From: Magnetospirillum sp.
GTDB lineage: Bacteria; Pseudomonadota; Alphaproteobacteria; Rhodospirillales; Magnetospirillaceae
Direction of reading: 5' to 3'
Assembly: GCA_024707145.1 (NCBI GenBank)
Contig: JANQAI010000015.1
Coordinates: 31,768 to 95,767, forward strand
DNA: 64,000 nucleotides
Both the position numbers and the translations under genes were made by a program. This document shows, in pieces, positions 8,934 to 17,579 of the stretch; within the stretch, counting starts at the first letter, position 1; each line of letters opens with the position of its first letter. The notes under the pieces were generated by a model that did not search any database, was not told the origin of the DNA, and saw only the letters and a program-made list of their open reading frames with translations.

Positions 8934-9691
8934 ATGTCTCTGATCAGATTGGCGGTCGTCGCCGTCCTGAGCCTCTGGGTGCTGGCCGGCAGTGTGCAGG
9001 CGGCGCAGCGCGAACTGGTGGTGGGGGTCGAGGAACTCGACTATTATCCCGTCTATGCGGTGCGCCAGGGCGAATACGTGGGGGCCGCCCGGGAAATCCT
9101 CGACGCCTTCGCGCAGGCCGAGGGCTATACGGTGGTCTACAAGCCGTTGCCCATCAAGCGGCTGTTCGCCGAACTGCTGTCCGGCGGCATCGATATGAAG
9201 TTCCCCGACAATCCCTATTGGGCGTCCGACCTCAAGCAGGGCCGCGCGCTGGTCTACTCCCAGCCGGTGATCCGCTACATCGACGGCGTGCTGGTGCGGC
9301 CGGACTCTCTCGGCAAGGGCGTCGATGGTATCCGCGCGCTCGGTACCGTGTCGGGCTTCACCCCCTTCGCCTGGATGGACAGGATTCGCAGCGGCAAGGT
9401 GCAGGTGAAGGAGATCCGCGCATGGACCTGCTGTTGAAGCAGGTGGCGATGGAGCGTATCGACGGCGCCTACGCCTCGGTGGCTGTGGCCAATTATTATC
9501 TGGATGCGGTGCTGGGGTCGCCGGGCGCTCTGCGTTTTGACCCCAGCCTGCCCCATTCGCGCGACCATTACATGCTGTCCACCGTCAGCCATCCCAAGGT
9601 GGTGGCCGAGTTCGACGCCTGGATGGCGGCCAATCAGCCCTTGATCAAAACCATCAAGGAGCGGACGGGCGCCGAAAAGGGCCTGAACTGA
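8934..9691 (+). CDS. Periplasmic solute-binding protein family 3 (one frameshift)
   Basis: ATG at 8934 begins a Sec signal peptide (MSLIRLAVVAVLSLWVLAGSVQA, cleavage near AQA/A). The mature part resembles extracellular solute-binding proteins of family 3 (EYVGAAREILDAFAQAEGYTV, then GIDMKFPDNPYW and YSQPVIRYIDGVLV). After VKEIR at about 9419 the frame stops; one base appears to be missing before ATG-GAC-CTG, where the protein resumes (MDLLLKQVAMERIDGAYAS) and runs to the TGA. Corrected length is about 252 aa. No transporter membrane gene is adjacent, so it may be an orphan receptor or sensor component. The ligand is unknown. Confidence 0.7.
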
Positions 9692-9695
9692 CGGG

Positions 9696-10139
9696 TCAGC
9701 GCGGCAGCGCCACCAGCTGGAACCAATAGGAATCCAGGGTGCGGACCACCTCCACCAACCCGTCGAAGGTCACCGGCTTGCTGACGAACGAGTTGGCGCC
9801 GAGGTCGTAGGAGCGCAGCACGTCCTCCTCGGCCTTCGAGGTGGTCAGGATCACCACCGGGATGCGGCGCAGGTCGGGGTCGGCCTTGATCTGGGCCAGG
9901 GCGGTGCGGCCGTCCATGCCGGGCATGTTCAGGTCCAGCAGGATCAGGCCGGGACGGGGCGAGGTGGCGGGGTCGGCATAGGGGCCGCGCCGGTTCAGGT
10001 AGTCCAGCAGCTCCCGTCCGTCCGAGACGTGGCGGAAATCGTTCTTGAGATGGCATTCCTCCAGCGCCTTCTGGGTCAGCCGGACATCGGCCGGATCGTC
10101 GTCGGCCATGAGAATGACGATGGCGCCGTTGCTGCTCAT
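9696..10139 (-). CDS. CheY-like response regulator, Rcp1 type
   Basis: A 147-aa stand-alone receiver domain. The acidic pocket is ADDD near residue 12, the phospho-acceptor Asp is in LILLDLNMPGMDG near residue 70, the Thr switch is in VVILTTSKAEED, and the invariant Lys is in SFVSKPV. There is no output domain. The insertion around RRGPYADPATSPRP is typical of the Rcp1/phytochrome-partner group of response regulators. A partner histidine kinase is not nearby. It is transcribed divergently from the MATE gene. Confidence 0.9.
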   Translation of the reverse strand: MSSNGAIVILMADDDPADVRLTQKALEECHLKNDFRHVSDGRELLDYLNRRGPYADPATSPRPGLILLDLNMPGMDGRTALAQIKADPDLRRIPVVILTTSKAEEDVLRSYDLGANSFVSKPVTFDGLVEVVRTLDSYWFQLVALPR

Positions 10140-10283
10140 AGCGGATCCTTAGCGCGGAAAGCCTTATCCGCATAGTGGTACGACAGGTGGCCGGGTCAAG
10201 TCCACGCCCGTTTGACAGCCGAAACGGATGTGACGGGGCAGAGGCCGCTCGCCGCGACCGCCGCCAGCGTGTATAAGCCCGCC

Positions 10284-11654
10284 ATGTTCCACGCATCCCC
10301 GTCCTGGCGCGACGAGGTGAAGGCCACCCTCTCGTTGGGCTGGCCGCTCATCCTCACCAATCTGGCGCAGATCGCCATCGGCACCACCGACACCCTGATG
10401 ATGGGCTGGCTGGGGCCGCACGACCTAGCGGCCGGGGCGCTCGGCGGCAACCTGTTCTTTGCCATGCTCATTCCCGGCTTCGGCTTGGCCATGGCTACTT
10501 CGCCGCTGCTGGCCCAGACGCTGGGGCGTCGGCGCCACGCCGTGCGCGAGTGCCGCCGCTTGACCCGGCAGGGCCTGTGGGTGACGGCCCTTTATGTCGC
10601 CCTGTGCTGGCTGGTGCTGTGGCAAGCCGAGGCCCTGCTGCTTCTTCTCGGGCAGGAGCCTGCGCTGGCCCGTGCCGCCGCCGCCTATGTCCACAGCCTG
10701 CAATGGAGCTTGCTGCCGGCGCTGTGGATGGTGGTGCTGCGCTCGTTCATCTCGGCGCTCGAGCGTCCGCGCGCCGCCATGGTGGTGACCTGGGTGGCGG
10801 TGCTGGTGCATGTGGGCTCGAACTGGCTGCTGATGTTCGGCCATTGGGGCGCGCCCCGCCTGGGCGTGGTCGGCGCCGGAGTGTCCTCCTCCCTATCTTA
10901 CACCTTCATGGCGCTGGCGCTGGCGGTCTTCGTGTATAGCGACCGCACCTTCCGCCGCTATCACATCCTCGGCAACTGGTGGCGCGCCGACTGGCCCAAG
11001 TTCCGGGAATTGCTGCGCATCGGCGTCCCCATGGCGCTGACCATGGCGTTCGAGGTCACTGGCTTCAACGTCGCCGCCTTCCTGATGGGACTGATCTCCG
11101 CCGATGCCCTGGCCGCCCATGCCATCGCCCTGCAGGTGGCCTCGGTGACCTTCATGGTGCCGCTGGGCATCGGCCATGCCGCCACCGTGCGCGTCGGCCT
11201 GGCCGCCGGGGCCGCCGACGCGGAGGGCGTGCGCCGGGCCGGCTGGGTGGCGCTGGCGGTGGGCGTCGGCTTCATGGCGGTGATGGCGGTGCTGCTGCTG
11301 GCCCTGCCCGGTCCCATCGTTCACCTCTTCCTCGATCCGGCCAGGCCGGATACCGCCGAAGCCGCCCGGCTGGCGGTGAGCTTCCTGGCCATCGCCGGCA
11401 TGTTCCAGGTGGTGGACGGCGCCCAGGTAGTGGGGGCGGGCTGCCTGCGCGGCCTCAAGGATACCCGGGTGCCCATGCTGTTCGCCGGTCTGGGTTATTG
11501 GCTGATCGGCATTCCGTTGGGCGCCGCCCTGGCCTTCTGGCTGGGGCTGGCCGGCCAGGGCATCTGGATCGCCCTGGCGGCGGGCCTGGGCATCGTCGCC
11601 GCCCTGATGGTGGGGCGGTGGGGCTGGCGGCGGGAATTGGGGCTGGTGGGCTAA
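10284..11654 (+). CDS. MATE family multidrug/Na+ antiporter (NorM-like)
   Basis: About 456 aa with twelve predicted membrane helices. The N-terminal LSLGWPLILTNLAQIAIGTTDTLMMG and the repeat-like second half starting LLRIGVPMALTMAFEVTG show the two-bundle MATE fold, and GHAATVRVGLAAGA is a typical family segment. It should export cationic compounds in exchange for Na+ or H+. I chose ATG 10284, which gives the standard short cytoplasmic N-terminus; the frame is open upstream to a TTG at 10212. Its stop overlaps the stop of the convergent small lipoprotein gene by two bases. Confidence 0.9.
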   Translation: MFHASPSWRDEVKATLSLGWPLILTNLAQIAIGTTDTLMMGWLGPHDLAAGALGGNLFFAMLIPGFGLAMATSPLLAQTLGRRRHAVRECRRLTRQGLWVTALYVALCWLVLWQAEALLLLLGQEPALARAAAAYVHSLQWSLLPALWMVVLRSFISALERPRAAMVVTWVAVLVHVGSNWLLMFGHWGAPRLGVVGAGVSSSLSYTFMALALAVFVYSDRTFRRYHILGNWWRADWPKFRELLRIGVPMALTMAFEVTGFNVAAFLMGLISADALAAHAIALQVASVTFMVPLGIGHAATVRVGLAAGAADAEGVRRAGWVALAVGVGFMAVMAVLLLALPGPIVHLFLDPARPDTAEAARLAVSFLAIAGMFQVVDGAQVVGAGCLRGLKDTRVPMLFAGLGYWLIGIPLGAALAFWLGLAGQGIWIALAAGLGIVAALMVGRWGWRRELGLVG

Positions 11655-11788
11655 CGCTCCTCTTGCACGTCGCAATTAGCTGTGTTGCGGCACCAGCCTT
11701 TCATCGCCTGGGCCGTCGACGTCCTGAATTCCTCGCCGGTGCACCCGACCAGCAGGGCAAGAGCGAGGAGGAGGGACGGCCGCCACAT
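11651..11788 (-). CDS. Putative 45-residue lipoprotein
   Basis: A short gene found by reading the gap between the MATE gene and the dienelactone hydrolase. It begins MWRPSLLLALALLVGCTGEE, a compact lipoprotein signal with lipobox LVGC at residues 13-16. The mature part is only about 30 residues and contains two further cysteines (GWCRNTANCD). The ATG lies 2 bp after the stop of the upstream hydrolase on the same strand, so it is probably cotranscribed and coupled. Its stop overlaps the MATE stop. Entericidin-like or other small envelope lipoproteins have this architecture, but I recognise no specific family. Confidence 0.6.
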   Translation of the reverse strand: MWRPSLLLALALLVGCTGEEFRTSTAQAMKGWCRNTANCDVQEER

Positions 11789-11790
11789 GC

Positions 11791-12651
11791 TCAAGCGACC
11801 CCGTGGGCCTTGAACCATGCCAGCATGCGCGCCCAGCCGTCCTTGGCCGGCTGCTCGCGGTAGCTGGGGCGGTAATCGGCGTGGAAGGCGTGCGGCGCGC
11901 CCTCGTAGACGATGATCTCACTGGGCGGGCCGGCCGTCTTCAGGGCGGCGCGCATGCGCTCGACGCTGTCCTGCGAGATGCCCTGGTCGGCACCGCCATA
12001 AAGGCCCAGGACCGGCGCCTTCAGGTCGCCCGCCACGTCGATGGGATGGCGCGGGGTATTGGCGCCGGCGTCGCCCGTCAGCCGGCCATACCACGCCACC
12101 GCCGCCTTGAGCGCCGGGTTGTGGGCGGCGTACAGCCAGGCGATGCGGCCGCCCCAGCAGAAGCCGGTGATGGCGAGGCGGTTGGCATCGCCGCCGGCGC
12201 TCTTCACCGCCCAGGCGGCGGTGGCATCCAGGTCGGCCAACACCTGCTCGTCGGGCACCTTGGCGACGATGGTCTGCATCAGGGTGGGGATGTCGGCGAT
12301 GGCGCTGGGATCGCCCTGGCGCACATAGAGTTCCGGCGCCACCGCCACATAGCCCTGCTTGGCCAAGCGGCGGCAGATGTCGCGGATGTATTCGTGGACG
12401 CCGAAGATCTCCTGCACCACCAGCACCACCGGGGCGGCGGCGGCGGCTTTCGGCCGGGCGGCATAGGCGGGCAGGTCGCGGTCGCGGGCGGGAATCAGGA
12501 CAGGGCCGGCGTCCAGCCCGGCGCTGTCGGTGGCGATGGCCTGGGCGGTGGCCGGGCCGGCGGCCAGGGCGAAGCCGGTGGCCGCCAGCGCCGTTCCCAT
12601 GAAGGCGCGGCGCGACGGATGGTGCAGCAGGCTGGCGATGTCGTCCTTCAT
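11791..12651 (-). CDS. Dienelactone hydrolase family protein with Tat signal
   Basis: About 286 aa. The N-terminus has a twin-arginine signal (HPSRRAFMGTALAATGFALA, then AAGPATA), predicting export of a folded protein to the periplasm. The alpha/beta hydrolase core carries the dienelactone hydrolase triad: Cys in ITGFCWGGR, Asp in LYGGADQGI and His in GAPHAFHADY. The upstream segment VVLVVQEIFGVHEYIRD is also typical. I chose ATG 12651 because AAGGA lies just upstream. The substrate in this organism is unknown. It is followed directly by the small lipoprotein gene. Confidence 0.85.
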   Translation of the reverse strand: MKDDIASLLHHPSRRAFMGTALAATGFALAAGPATAQAIATDSAGLDAGPVLIPARDRDLPAYAARPKAAAAAPVVLVVQEIFGVHEYIRDICRRLAKQGYVAVAPELYVRQGDPSAIADIPTLMQTIVAKVPDEQVLADLDATAAWAVKSAGGDANRLAITGFCWGGRIAWLYAAHNPALKAAVAWYGRLTGDAGANTPRHPIDVAGDLKAPVLGLYGGADQGISQDSVERMRAALKTAGPPSEIIVYEGAPHAFHADYRPSYREQPAKDGWARMLAWFKAHGVA

Positions 12652-12706
12652 GGCGCAGTCCTTTCGGTGGTGGACGCTTCCTTCTACCACCGGCCGGCGC
12701 CGCCGG

Positions 12707-12913
12707 TCATTCTGCCGCTTGGATGGGGTGGGTGCGCTCGCACCACTGGCCGCAGACGAAATCCGCCTGGGTCCAGGTGGGCTGGCGCGGATCGTGCCCG
12801 GCCAGCAGGCCCTGAAGGTATCCCCGGCAGCGGCCCGAGGCCTGGCCGCCGCGCTCGCCGCGCGGGGACCAGAAGACGCAGGTGGCGCAGCTGCGGGGGG
12901 CTGGGATGGTCAT
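12707..12913 (-). CDS. Small cysteine-rich conserved protein
   Basis: A 68-aa protein with a C-x2-C-x-FW motif (SCATCVFW), a GRCRGY segment and a C-terminal FVCGQWCE. This spacing of Cys pairs suggests a small metal-binding (zinc or iron) fold seen in uncharacterised proteins whose core reads C..C.FW....G.CR......W......CG. The start is ATG 12913; longer in-frame starts exist but add only low-complexity sequence. It lies upstream of, and in the same direction as, the Tat-exported hydrolase. Function unknown. Confidence 0.55.
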   Translation of the reverse strand: MTIPAPRSCATCVFWSPRGERGGQASGRCRGYLQGLLAGHDPRQPTWTQADFVCGQWCERTHPIQAAE

Positions 12914-13056
12914 GCTCGTCGGGGTCCAGGGAAGAACGGCGCGCACTATGGACCGCCGGCCGTGAGGGAGTCTCAAACGGGAGGTGAACACGCGGTAACG
13001 GCATAAAAAAGGGGCATGTCAGCAGGAGCTGCGGGTAATCCACCCGTTTGGTTTAC

Positions 13057-13150
13057 GTCATGGCCGGGCCTGACCCGGCCATCCACGCGCGTCCATCGGC
13101 AACGTGCCGGACGGCACCGCGTGGATGCGCGGATCAAGTCCGCGCATGAC
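13057..13150. repeat. GTCAT...ATGAC palindromic intergenic repeat, copy 2
   Basis: The ends GTCATGGCCGGG and CGCGCATGAC enclose the palindromes GGCCGGGCCTGACCCGGCC and GCGCGGATCAAGTCCGCGC, with an internal variable segment. It lies in the 334-bp gap between the cysteine-rich gene and the acetyltransferase. Apart from it I see no gene in that gap. Confidence 0.8.
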
Positions 13151-13247
13151 GGCTGTTGTTGGTGGTCAAAAGCCCTCATGCTGCCAGGCATGGCCGAGTC
13201 CGAGTGCCTCCCAACAGCCTGCGCATACATACCCTAAAAAAGTGGAT

Positions 13248-13763
13248 TCAGCCGCCCTTCAGCGCGCCCATCAGGGTGATGTCGACGCGCCGTCCGCCCA
13301 GGAAGGCGGCCTGGCGCAACACCCCCTCCACGGCGAAGCCGGCCCCCTGGTAGCAGCGTATGGCGGCCTGGTTGTCGCCGTAGATGCGCAGGGTCACCCG
13401 CTCCAGCGCCAGGGCGTCCCAGCAATAGCCGAGCCCCAGACGCATGGCGTCGCGCCCCAGGCCTTGGCCGCGCTCTTCGGGGGCGCCGATGGTCACCCCC
13501 ATCTCGGCCGAGCGGAACACCGCGTGGATGGCCATGATGGAGAGATAGCCGCACGGCCGCGTCTCGCCCAGCCGCCGCACGGCGAAGGTGATCCGCCCCG
13601 GGTCCTTGCCCACCGCCTGGAACCAGTTGGCGAAATCCATGCCGTCGGTGGGCCGCCAGGCGCCGTTGCTGGCGGTGATGACCGGGTCGTTCATCCACTT
13701 GAAGAGGAAGGGGCCGTCCGACTGGATGAGCGGCCCCAGCATCACCTTGTCGCCCTGTCGCAT
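13248..13763 (-). CDS. GNAT family N-acetyltransferase, RimJ/RimL-like
   Basis: A 171-aa single-domain acetyltransferase. The acetyl-CoA loop is APEERGQGLGRDAMRLGLGY (Q/R-x-x-G-x-G/A), followed by LERVTLRIYGDNQAAIRCYQGAGF, the classic motif B of N-terminal and small-molecule GNATs. The start is fixed by a perfect AGGAGG seven bases upstream of ATG 13763. The target (protein N-terminus, antibiotic or metabolite) cannot be predicted. Confidence 0.88.
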   Translation of the reverse strand: MRQGDKVMLGPLIQSDGPFLFKWMNDPVITASNGAWRPTDGMDFANWFQAVGKDPGRITFAVRRLGETRPCGYLSIMAIHAVFRSAEMGVTIGAPEERGQGLGRDAMRLGLGYCWDALALERVTLRIYGDNQAAIRCYQGAGFAVEGVLRQAAFLGGRRVDITLMGALKGG

Positions 13764-13970
13764 GCGCACCTCCTGCGGCACCAACACGCGGGGAGCCGAT
13801 TGGTGGTGCGGGGGATGCGTGCTACTCCGGGCGGGACCGACGGCCAACGGACCTCGTTGCTCGACCTGGCCGGGCCGAACTGAAGTGGAGCCTGCGCACC
13901 AAGGAGGCCGGCACTGTCCGAAGACTATGGTTGGCATGGGCGCTCCACGCCCTTGAGGATCTGATTCAGT

Positions 13971-14477
13971 TCATTCCGTCGTCCCGGTCCGCATCAGCTG
14001 AAACAGCTGGTCCCTGCCGAGGGCCTCATTTAGGCACCGGTAGGCGACATAGGGCAGCAGGACCAAGTAAAGGAGGAGCGCCGTGGCCAGCATCTCGGCC
14101 ACCGTCCCGCCGCCGAAATCGGCGAAGGATTGGGCTAGGGTTTGGTGGTGGACCAGGCCTTCCAGCACTTTCTCGATCGCCGACAGTCCCACGAGCAGCA
14201 ACAGCACGGCCGCCGAGCGCCAGAAAATGGCGATGACCAGCGTCCGTGGCGCCGACCGTTCACCGATCCGCAGTTCCTCGCCGACCAGCAGGAATTTGGC
14301 AATGATCAGCGCCTTGACCGCGGCAAACCCGAAAAATGTCGCGTGGACGCCGACCCCTTGCAGCACTGCCGCCTTGTAAGCCAGGACGGCGGCGAAGCAC
14401 ACGTAGAGGTAGACGGCCACCGCAAAGTAGCGGAGGAACCCATGCTTGAGCCTCCGTCCGATGGACGCCGCGCGCAT
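13971..14477 (-). CDS. Hypothetical four-helix integral membrane protein
   Basis: A 168-aa protein I do not recognise. Four hydrophobic helices are evident: FAVAVYLYVCFAAVLAY, FFGFAAVKALIIAKFLL, LVIAIFWRSAAVLLLLVG and EMLATALLLYLVLLPYVAY. A short polar loop between helices 2 and 3 holds EELRIGERSAP. The ATG at 14477 is preceded by GGAG at good spacing. It is codirectional with the acetyltransferase but separated by about 200 bp with no clear operon signal. Confidence 0.6.
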   Translation of the reverse strand: MRAASIGRRLKHGFLRYFAVAVYLYVCFAAVLAYKAAVLQGVGVHATFFGFAAVKALIIAKFLLVGEELRIGERSAPRTLVIAIFWRSAAVLLLLVGLSAIEKVLEGLVHHQTLAQSFADFGGGTVAEMLATALLLYLVLLPYVAYRCLNEALGRDQLFQLMRTGTTE

Positions 14478-14734
14478 CACCCTCTCCACAACCGCACCAG
14501 ATGATGACGGTCAACGCGGTGCCGAAGGGAAACGTTCCCCGGGTTGCCTGGCGACGCCTCTCCTGCCAGCATGCCGATATGAACGTAGACAGTGACTCGC
14601 TCCCTCCCACAGGCTGGCGTGTGGTGGACGGCGGCGCAGCCGGCAGCCCCTTCGCGCAAGACCCATTTGCACAGGCGCATGTGCCTGCGTTCGCCTATAG
14701 CCGCGCCGCATTTGTGGGGTGGTTTGTGGGCTGA

Positions 14735-14764
14735 AACGAAAAGCCGCGCTCAACGGCGCGGCTT
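14735..14764 (-). terminator. Intrinsic terminator downstream of tRNA-Ser
   Basis: On the minus strand AAGCCGCGC pairs with GCGCGGCTT (9 bp, 6-nt loop), followed by TTTTCGTTT. It sits just beyond the tRNA 3' end. The rest of the gap up to 14490 contains nothing I can support as a gene. Confidence 0.75.
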
Positions 14765-14774
14765 GTTCGGTCGG

Positions 14775-14865
14775 TGGCGGAGGGGGCGGGATTCGAACCC
14801 GCGATAGGCTTTTGACCTATACACACTTTCCAGGCGTGCGCCTTCGACCGCTCGGCCACCCCTCC
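14775..14865 (-). tRNA. tRNA-Ser (anticodon GGA)
   Basis: The 91-nt molecule includes an encoded CCA. The acceptor stem GGAGGGG/CCCCTCC has discriminator G. The D arm begins GGCCGAGCGGTCGAA. The anticodon stem CACGC/GTGTG has loop CTGGAAA, reading TCC codons. A long variable arm (TATAGGTCAAAAGCCTAT), diagnostic of tRNA-Ser, and T arm GCGGG/CCCGC with TTCGAAT are present. Confidence 0.97.
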
Positions 14866-15060
14866 GTCCCGTCATCCCCTTCCGGGGCCGACGAAGCGCG
14901 GAAAATACACAAACGGGGGCGGTCCCGCAAGCCCGGTGTTGCGATGCCGTTTTGCATGCGACGCAACCGGGACGAGTCGGAAAAGCGTTGAAATTTATGC
15001 GGCTCAGGTGCAAACCTTACCAATCTAAGGGAATAAACCGATTTCTGGCCGGAGTGGGGA

Positions 15061-15352
15061 ATGCTGTTCGGTCGTATGGTAGGGTGGATGCTGATCGGCC
15101 TGGCGGTCATCATGGCGTCCGCCGATGCGGTCATGGCCTTGGGGCCGGCCGAGTATGCCGGGATCATCACCGCCGACGTGGTGACCCTGTTGACGGGGAG
15201 AGCCCGATCTGGGCGGTTCGGTGTCGCTGCTGGCCTCGGCCGAGGAATTGCTGCTCGACATGCCGGCCTGGATGGTCATGGGGCCGCTGGGCACCCTGAT
15301 GCTGGTGGCTTGCCGCAAGCGCACCCGCCGCTACCGTTTCCGCCGCGGCTGA
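15061..15352 (+). CDS. Small hypothetical inner-membrane protein (one frameshift)
   Basis: It starts MLFGRMVGWMLIGLAVIMASADAVMALG and continues AEYAGIITADVVTLL. It then changes frame around 15190-15205 and resumes as DLGGSVSLLASAEELLLDM, ending in a second hydrophobic stretch (WMVMGPLGTLMLVACRKR) and a basic tail RTRRYRFRRG. Corrected length is about 96 aa with two membrane helices. The overall plan of N-terminal helix, amphipathic middle, second helix and Arg/Lys tail is that of an uncharacterised alphaproteobacterial membrane protein. A strong terminator follows. Confidence 0.6.
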
Positions 15353-15378
15353 TTTCCAGCCCGCCCGCGCGAAGGAAA

Positions 15379-15404
15379 AGGCCGCCGGATTTCCGGCGGC
15401 CTTT
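15379..15404 (+). terminator. Strong intrinsic terminator
   Basis: The stem AGGCCGCCGGA/TCCGGCGGCCT is a perfect 11-bp hairpin with a minimal loop, followed by TTTC. It ends the transcript of the small membrane protein. The remaining sequence up to the lepA stop holds only the palindromic repeat. Confidence 0.85.
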
Positions 15405-15483
15405 CGCGTTTCAGGCTGTGCGAATCGCGTGCGCTTCTAGAGAAGCGAGCCTTAAATCTGGCTCGTTGGTTCTCTCCCTTTTC

Positions 15484-15592
15484 GTCATGCGCGGACTTGA
15501 TCCGCGCATCCACGTGGCGCCGCATTCACTGAATGGCGTCAAAGGCTTTCATGCGGCACCACGTGGATCGCCGGGTCAGGCCCGGCGATGAC
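15484..15592. repeat. GTCAT...ATGAC palindromic intergenic repeat, copy 3
   Basis: It begins GTCATGCGCGGACTTGAT and ends CCGGCGATGAC. Inner arms CCACGTGG flank a 40-nt loop, so the whole 109-nt element can fold into one long structure with side hairpins. It lies immediately downstream of lepA. Confidence 0.8.
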
Positions 15593-15637
15593 GAAAAGGA
15601 GCTGTGGAATGGGATGCAGATTTAGGGCACGCCGTTT

Positions 15638-17440
15638 CTAGCTGTCGCCCATCTTGAGTGCGGCCAGGAAGGCGGATTGCGGAATCTCCACCTTGCCGAA
15701 CTGGCGCATGCGCTTCTTGCCTTCCTTCTGCTTCTCCAGCAGCTTGCGCTTGCGGCTGACGTCGCCGCCATAGCACTTGGCCAGCACGTCCTTGCGCAGC
15801 GCGCTGATGCTCTCGCGCGCCACGATGCGGCCGCCGATGGCGGCCTGGATGGCGATCTGGAACATCTGGCGCGGGATCAGGTCCTTGAGGCGGATGCAGA
15901 TGCCGCGGCCGCGGGCCTCCGCATTGGCGCGGTGGACGATGAAGGCGAGCGCGTCCACCGGCTCCTGGTTGACCATGATGGACACCTTGACCAGATCGCT
16001 CTCGGCGTAGGAATCGATCTCGTAATCGAAGCTGGCATAGCCGCGGCTGATGGATTTCAGCCGGTCGTAGAAGTCGAACACCACCTCGTTCAGCGGCAGC
16101 TTGTAGACCGCCATGGCGCGGTTGCCGGCATAGGTCAGGTCGATCTGCTGGCCGCGCCGCTCGGTGCACAGTTGCAGGATGGGGCCCAGGTATTCGTCGG
16201 GCACCATGATGGTGGCCTTGATCCACGGCTCCTCGATGTGGTCGATGCGGGCCTGGTCCGGCATGTCGGCCGGGTTGTGCAGTTCGAGCATTTCGCCGTT
16301 GGTCATGTGGACGCGATAGACCACGCTGGGCGCGGTGGTGATCAGGTCCAGGTTGAACTCGCGCTCCAGCCGCTCCTGGATGATCTCCAGGTGCAGCAGG
16401 CCGAGGAAGCCGCAGCGGAAACCGAAGCCCAGCGCCGCCGAGGTTTCGGGTTCGTACTGGAAGCTGGCGTCGTTGAGGCGCAGCTTGGCGAGGCTGTCGC
16501 GCAGATCCTCGTAATCCGCCGCGTCGATGGGGAACAGGCCGCACCACACCACCGGGATCGACGGCTTGAAGCCGGCCAGCGGGGCGGCGGCGGGCTTCTT
16601 GTCGTCGGTGATGGTGTCGCCCACGTTGGTGTCGGCCACCGCCTTGATGCCGGCGGTGATGAAGCCCATCTCGCCCGGGTGCAACGCGTCGCACTTGATC
16701 ATCTTGGGAGTGAAGTAGCCCACCGAGTCCACCTCGTAGGCGGCGCCCGAGGCCATCATGCGGATCTTCTGGCCGCGCCGCAGCACGCCGTTCTTCACCC
16801 GCACCAGGATGATGACGCCCAGATAGGCGTCGTACCAGGAATCCACCAGCAGCGCCTGCAGGTCGGCCTTGCCGTCGCCTTCCGGCGGCGGCAGGCGGGT
16901 GACCAGGGCCTCCAGCACGTCGTCGATGCCGATGCCCGACTTGGCCGAGATCATCACCGCGTCGGAGGCGTCGAGGCCGATGACGTCCTCGATCTGCTCC
17001 TTGACGCGCTCGGGCTCGGCCGCCGGCAGGTCGATCTTGTTGAGCACCGGCACGATCTCGTGGCCGGCGTCCAGCGCCTGGTAGACGTTGGCCAGGGTCT
17101 GCGCCTCGACGCCCTGGCTGGCGTCCACCACCAGGATCGAACCCTCGCAGGCGGCCAGCGAGCGGCTGACCTCGTAGGCGAAGTCCACGTGGCCGGGGGT
17201 GTCCATCAGGTTCAGCTGATAGGTCTTGCCGTCCTTGGCCTTGTAGGACAGGCGCACGGTCTGCGCCTTGATGGTGATGCCGCGCTCGCGCTCGATATCC
17301 ATGGAATCGAGCATCTGCTCCTTCATCTCGCGCTCTTCGACGGCGCCGCAGCTCTGGATCAGGCGGTCGGCCAGGGTCGATTTGCCGTGGTCGATATGGG
17401 CGATGATGGCGAAGTTGCGGATATGGTCGAGCTTGGTCAT
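15638..17440 (-). CDS. lepA: Elongation factor 4 (back-translocase LepA)
   Basis: A 600-aa GTPase that binds stalled or mistranslocated ribosomes. G1 is AHIDHGKSTLADRL near residue 15, G3 is MDTPGHVDF, G4 is LNKIDLP, and switch I contains ERERGITIKAQTVRL. Domain II, the EF-G-like domains and the LepA-specific C-terminal domain (MFQIAIQAAIGGRIVARE, then YGGDVSRKRKLLEKQK) complete the normal length. It is transcribed alone, with the ADH-like gene upstream on the same strand about 140 bp away. Confidence 0.98.
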   Translation of the reverse strand: MTKLDHIRNFAIIAHIDHGKSTLADRLIQSCGAVEEREMKEQMLDSMDIERERGITIKAQTVRLSYKAKDGKTYQLNLMDTPGHVDFAYEVSRSLAACEGSILVVDASQGVEAQTLANVYQALDAGHEIVPVLNKIDLPAAEPERVKEQIEDVIGLDASDAVMISAKSGIGIDDVLEALVTRLPPPEGDGKADLQALLVDSWYDAYLGVIILVRVKNGVLRRGQKIRMMASGAAYEVDSVGYFTPKMIKCDALHPGEMGFITAGIKAVADTNVGDTITDDKKPAAAPLAGFKPSIPVVWCGLFPIDAADYEDLRDSLAKLRLNDASFQYEPETSAALGFGFRCGFLGLLHLEIIQERLEREFNLDLITTAPSVVYRVHMTNGEMLELHNPADMPDQARIDHIEEPWIKATIMVPDEYLGPILQLCTERRGQQIDLTYAGNRAMAVYKLPLNEVVFDFYDRLKSISRGYASFDYEIDSYAESDLVKVSIMVNQEPVDALAFIVHRANAEARGRGICIRLKDLIPRQMFQIAIQAAIGGRIVARESISALRKDVLAKCYGGDVSRKRKLLEKQKEGKKRMRQFGKVEIPQSAFLAALKMGDS

Positions 17441-17579
17441 GTCGCTTTTTTCAAGGGCCTATAAGAACCTGCCGGAACATAGGGCCTTGAGCGGCATTTG
17501 GGAAGGGCGGAGCGGGGGCGGCCATTCCCGTGTGCCGTTCCGAGCGGCAGGCGAGGAATCTCCTCCTGGCAGGACGGTC

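Noticed and set aside
14490..14774. Possible integrase remnant or attachment site beside tRNA-Ser
   Set aside because: No integrase motif, no direct repeat of the tRNA 3' end and no change in composition could be seen. Only a terminator is supported.
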